Source: Gemmatimonadota bacterium
GTDB taxonomy: Bacteria; Latescibacterota; UBA2968; UBA8231
Direction: 5' to 3'
DNA: 9,442 nucleotides
Assembly (NCBI GenBank): GCA_002712305.1
Contig: PATE01000068.1
Span: 7,409-16,850 of the forward strand
The position numbers were made by a program, and so were the translations under genes. This document shows, in pieces, positions 6,831 through 9,442 of this stretch. The notes under the pieces are model-generated. The model saw only the letters and a list, made by a program, of their open reading frames with translations. It did not search any database and was not told the DNA's origin. How positions within the stretch are numbered: position 1 is the first letter of the stretch; each line of letters begins with the position of its first letter.

Positions 6831-7667
6831 TCATAGGACCATGAGAATCGATACCGCGCTGACCCCGACGCCGAGTGCCGCCAATCGGCTAAGAGGTTCA
6901 CGCCAGATGAAGTGGGCGCACAGCCCATCGAGGATCACCACCAGACACCCATGGGCCGGGAAGAATCGGGTGCCCTCCAACTGGCTCAGTGCAGTCAGCA
7001 AAACGGCCAGTGCCACAAGATTGTAGATGCCGATGGCACTGCCCATCCACAAGTCACGTGCCTGCGGACGGTATCGGGTCAGCAGGACGATCCCGCCTCC
7101 GAGACCACCGGCTGTTGCCGCACAAAGCATCAGAACGATCAATCGCTGTGAGTCGAGACCGGCATAATGTACCCAACGAAGACAGACCTGGCTCAGCCCC
7201 TGGGTGAGGAAGACGATCGCCGCCGCTGCGAGCAAGGCCCACATGCCCGCATATCGATGCGGAATCGAGGTCTGCGTCGTGAGGCCCACGCCCGCCAGAG
7301 CCAGCAGGATGCCGCATGCCTGCCAGACAGAGATCGTTTCGCCCCACAAGAAAACGGAGGCCACCACGGGACAGAGGATGGCCAGGCGGAAAGCGGTCAA
7401 CACGATACTGACCGGTGCCCGCTCCAGCGCTCGCGTCATCGTCCACATGGAGACGATGAAACTGACGCCCATGCACCCGCCAACCAGCAGGGCCGGTGCG
7501 GTCACCTCCAAGACGCCTTGCACGTGAAGGGCGAGACCCAGGGTGGCGGCCAGAACGACATAGTTGGTCGTCACCACCGTCGGCGCATGACAGCGACGGC
7601 GTTGTGACCACTTGAACAACTGGCCGAAGCCGAAAGAGAGGAAGGACGCCAGGATTAACCAGAACAC
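6831..7667 (-). CDS. EamA/DMT-superfamily permease, ten membrane helices
   Basis: This is a very hydrophobic integral inner-membrane protein of about 278 residues, arranged as two homologous halves of roughly five helices, as in drug/metabolite transporters. The first half closes with the family-typical FLWGETISVWQACGILLALAGVGL region (split here as FLWGE at 106-110 and the Gly-rich helix at 119-129). The second half has the parallel HFIWREPLSRLAALG at 252-266. The substrate is unknown; family members export amino acids, metabolites or drugs. The start is uncertain. The open frame continues to 8252 but would then run antisense through mgtE, and no ATG lies near the first helix. GTG at 7667 is the best conventional start. 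A CTG at 7679 lies 11 bases after AGGTG (7695-7691) and would add four residues. The SDR gene follows 77 bases downstream on the same strand and may share the transcript. Confidence 0.8.
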   Translation of the reverse strand: MFWLILASFLSFGFGQLFKWSQRRRCHAPTVVTTNYVVLAATLGLALHVQGVLEVTAPALLVGGCMGVSFIVSMWTMTRALERAPVSIVLTAFRLAILCPVVASVFLWGETISVWQACGILLALAGVGLTTQTSIPHRYAGMWALLAAAAIVFLTQGLSQVCLRWVHYAGLDSQRLIVLMLCAATAGGLGGGIVLLTRYRPQARDLWMGSAIGIYNLVALAVLLTALSQLEGTRFFPAHGCLVVILDGLCAHFIWREPLSRLAALGVGVSAVSILMVL

Positions 7668-7754
7668 GGGGTAGGACAGTAGGCGGCCACCACCTGGGAT
7701 GCAACCGGCCCGTATATTGTTGCCCTCCCGTCTGTTCTGTCTACGAGGACCTCC
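7668..7754. promoter_or_regulatory. Divergent spacer between the permease and mgtE genes
   Basis: These 87 bases must hold the start signals for both divergent genes. TATATT at 7713-7718 is a five-of-six match to a -10 element for mgtE, but no good -35 lies 16-18 bases upstream. GAGGAC at 7745-7750 is a clear ribosome site four bases before the mgtE ATG. The spacer is too short for a full Mg2+-sensing M-box riboswitch, and none of its landmarks are seen. Confidence 0.4.
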
Positions 7755-8975
7755 ATGTCCAAACGTGTGCACAATGCAGAAGCGGCCGATGTGGTTGATC
7801 TGCACGTGCGGGATGACCGTCGCCGTATCCTGATCGAGACGACACGCGAAGCCCTGCATGGCGACGATGAGGAGACGTTGTGCCTCATCCTGAATGATCA
7901 GCATCCGTCTGATCTGGCCCAGGTATTCCGCGTTCTCGATGCCGACGACCAGCGGCGCACCGTCGAATTGCTGGGTGAACTTGATCGGGCATCGGTAATA
8001 AGAGTCGCAGACGCACTGCGCGACGAGCCGCTCAGCGACATCGTCGATGAGATGGAACCCGACGCCGCCGCTGATGTTCTGGCCAAACTGCCCCACGACA
8101 CGAGCGAACGTGTCCTGGGTCTGATGGAGGAGGGTGAGGCGGACGAGGTGCGCCCGCTCATGTCTCATCCTCAGGACACGGGCGGCGGCATCATGACCTC
8201 TGGCCTGATCGCTGTGAGCGAGCAGGTCACCATCGCAGAGGCGACGCAGCACCTGAGATCCACGGCCCTAGACAACGAGGATCTGCTGGCGGTATTTGTG
8301 GTCGACGCCGACCAGCGCCTCATCGGTGTTGCCTCCCTGCGATCGATGCTTCTGGCCTCGACGGAGGTGACGATGGGGAGCATTGCTGATCAGGAGGTGA
8401 TGCGAGTTCTCCCGCAAATGGACCAGGAGGAGATTGCAGATCTCTTCGCCGACTACAATCTGGTCGTGATGCCCGTCGTCGATGAGGGGGGGCTGACTGG
8501 GCAGGTGACGGTGGACGACATCGTCGACGTGATCCGGGACGAAGCGACGGAAGACATGGTGAGGTTGGCGGCCACCAGTTCTGCCGAGATGGAGGAGCGC
8601 TCGGTGTTCGGCGTGATGCGCAGGCGTCTGCCCTGGTTGCTCCTGTGCCTTGTGGGCACCCTCCTGTCGGGTGGTGTGCTCGAGCACTTCGATCGTCTGC
8701 TGACGGCCATGAGTTCACTGGTCCTGTTCGTTCCCGCCATCATGGCGATGGGGGGTAATTCAGGCATTCAGACCTCCACAGTGACGGTCAGGTCTCTGGC
8801 CACCGGTCGACTGCGGCCGGGGGAAGTGATGCAGGCGCTTTGGCGTGAGCTGCGCGTGGCGATGGGAATGGCCTGTCTGCTGGGGTTGCTCGTGTTCGCC
8901 GTCGCCTGGGTGTGGACCCATGGATCTCGAGTCGGTCCCTGCGAATCGATCCTGCCACCGCTTCAGGGCCTCTGA
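7755..8975 (+). CDS. mgtE: MgtE-type Mg2+ transporter, truncated by a deletion and frameshift
   Basis: MgtE is a dimeric inner-membrane Mg2+ channel gated by cytoplasmic Mg2+ binding. The frame encodes 406 residues against the usual roughly 450. It has the helical N domain (about 38-135, with HPSDLAQVF), CBS domain 1 (141-200, beginning TGGGIMT), CBS domain 2 (about 205-262, with NLVVMPVVDE and TVDDIVDVI), a connecting plug helix (about 265-290), TM1 (about 292-312), TM2 with the pore motif GGNSGIQTST (333-342) and TM3 (about 365-388). After WTHGS the last 15 residues resemble nothing in MgtE. The true C-terminus lies in another frame at 8942-9052. TM4 is missing entirely, so the product should lack the five-helix pore unless this is a sequence error. 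The start is supported by GAGGAC four bases upstream. If the loss is real, the protein is probably non-functional, or acts only as a truncated subunit. Confidence 0.9.
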   Translation: MSKRVHNAEAADVVDLHVRDDRRRILIETTREALHGDDEETLCLILNDQHPSDLAQVFRVLDADDQRRTVELLGELDRASVIRVADALRDEPLSDIVDEMEPDAAADVLAKLPHDTSERVLGLMEEGEADEVRPLMSHPQDTGGGIMTSGLIAVSEQVTIAEATQHLRSTALDNEDLLAVFVVDADQRLIGVASLRSMLLASTEVTMGSIADQEVMRVLPQMDQEEIADLFADYNLVVMPVVDEGGLTGQVTVDDIVDVIRDEATEDMVRLAATSSAEMEERSVFGVMRRRLPWLLLCLVGTLLSGGVLEHFDRLLTAMSSLVLFVPAIMAMGGNSGIQTSTVTVRSLATGRLRPGEVMQALWRELRVAMGMACLLGLLVFAVAWVWTHGSRVGPCESILPPLQGL

Positions 8976-9052
8976 TCACCACCCTCAATGATGTGGTATC
9001 CCTGCTCATCTATTTTGGCGTGGCCCTCTTTGTCTTCTCCTGGATGGCATGA
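8942..9052 (+). pseudogene. mgtE: Out-of-frame C-terminal remnant of mgtE (TM5)
   Basis: In the frame ending at TGA 9050-9052 the sequence reads RIDPATASGPLITTLND, then a hydrophobic helix (VVSLLIYFGVALFVF). This matches the conserved end of MgtE, where a K/R-R-L-G-I/V-D-P-A segment precedes the last helix. It has no start of its own and is in a different frame from 7755-8975. The family normally has about 30 more residues (TM4) between TM3 and this segment. Good conservation and absence of stops imply a recent event or an assembly error. Confidence 0.85.
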
Positions 9053-9442
9053 AACGATCGATGTCGTGGCAGGGGCTGTCTCTGATGGGCTGTTTGCTGA
9101 TCAGTTCCTGTGTCAGCATCAAGCGGCCGGTACCCGATCCGATGGGACAGGTCTCCATTCACATTCGACATCTCTTGCACGGAAGGTCCGGCCCCGATCA
9201 TCGCGACACGCCACGAGATCGTTACCGGCAGTCCATGCTGGTGCGGTTTTATAGGTCTCGTGATGATCGACCGGCCTGGGTCGGACCTCGCGGCGTTCTG
9301 AGCCAGGCTGACCAACTGATTCAGGCCGTCGAAGCGGGGGCTGGCGTGGGACTGCCGGGGGAACTCTATCGGCTCGTCGATCTGCGTGAGGCCGTTGAGG
9401 CGTCCAGAGGCCCTCGTGACGCAGAACACCTTGCACGGGTCG
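9049..9442 (+). CDS. Lipoprotein, N-terminal part of a probable YcbB-like L,D-transpeptidase (partial)
   Basis: The frame is open to the window end, giving 131 residues of an incomplete protein. It starts MKRS, then a hydrophobic stretch ending in ISSC, which fits a lipobox with lipidation at C21, so the mature protein would be anchored in the envelope. After a polar linker, residues 64-109 (LVRFYRSRDDRPAWVG at 64-79, then a helix with QADQLIQAV and GLPGELYRL) resemble the scaffold domain before the catalytic YkuD domain in YcbB/LdtD-type enzymes. Those enzymes make 3-3 cross-links in peptidoglycan. The catalytic domain would lie beyond the window, so the function is provisional. Its ATG overlaps the ancestral mgtE stop as ATGA (9049-9052), implying translational coupling to full-length mgtE. 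With mgtE now ending at 8975, that coupling would be lost. Confidence 0.65.
   Translation, partial: MKRSMSWQGLSLMGCLLISSCVSIKRPVPDPMGQVSIHIRHLLHGRSGPDHRDTPRDRYRQSMLVRFYRSRDDRPAWVGPRGVLSQADQLIQAVEAGAGVGLPGELYRLVDLREAVEASRGPRDAEHLARV

Noticed and set aside
7668-7754. Mg2+ riboswitch (M-box) ahead of mgtE
   Set aside because: The 87-base spacer is too short for the element and none of its conserved segments are visible.
7668-8252. Minus-strand open frame extending the permease to 473 residues
   Set aside because: The extension runs antisense through the mgtE N and CBS domains, is not hydrophobic like the permease, and matches no domain; it is a shadow of mgtE.
8900-8975. Programmed ribosomal frameshift in mgtE
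   Set aside because: No slippery sequence is evident, and a frameshift alone would not restore the missing TM4 of about 30 residues.

Overview
This window is about 9.4 kb of compact, GC-rich bacterial chromosome (roughly 60% G+C by eye). It looks like an ordinary housekeeping region, with no transposase, integrase, CRISPR array or phage gene. A partial lipoprotein resembling YcbB-type L,D-transpeptidases suggests a Gram-negative (diderm) cell. The S1-domain protein with a long Ala/Ser/Glu/Pro-rich N-terminal arm and the variant TrpB/TrpA sequences would fit a deltaproteobacterial/myxobacterial-like or related uncultured lineage. That placement is inference only.

Layout. Positions 1-257 hold no convincing gene, but they contain nested complementary segments that could be a structured leader or small RNA, followed by an AT-rich promoter-like patch. 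A plus-strand block follows: a zinc-free quinone oxidoreductase (258-1226), a spacer with a strong inverted repeat (1259-1291), then a tight cluster of a four-S1-domain RNA-binding protein (1319-2986), trpB (2999-4291) and trpA (4293-5078). A minus-strand block converges on it with a 22-bp gap. In transcription order it holds a ten-helix EamA/DMT-type permease (7667-6831), an SDR dehydrogenase (6753-6013) and rmlA (6003-5101). From a divergent spacer (7668-7754) the plus strand resumes with an mgtE-type Mg2+ transporter (from 7755) and a lipoprotein gene cut by the window end (from 9049).

How the genes relate. TrpB and TrpA are the two subunits of tryptophan synthase and are almost certainly co-translated. 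The S1 protein lies 12 bp upstream and probably shares their transcript. RmlA makes dTDP-glucose, the entry point to dTDP-rhamnose and related envelope sugars. The adjoining SDR could act on a related sugar or on something else. MgtE and the putative peptidoglycan cross-linking lipoprotein overlap by four bases (ATGA).

Most notable observation: mgtE is broken. The main frame runs from the N domain through both CBS domains, TM1, TM2 and TM3, then ends in 15 unrelated residues at 8975. The conserved MgtE C-terminus (RIDPATASGP... through TM5) continues in another frame at 8942-9052. About 30 residues covering TM4 are missing between the two parts. This is either a recent inactivating deletion or an assembly/sequencing error. 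I did not find a convincing undescribed multi-gene system here.
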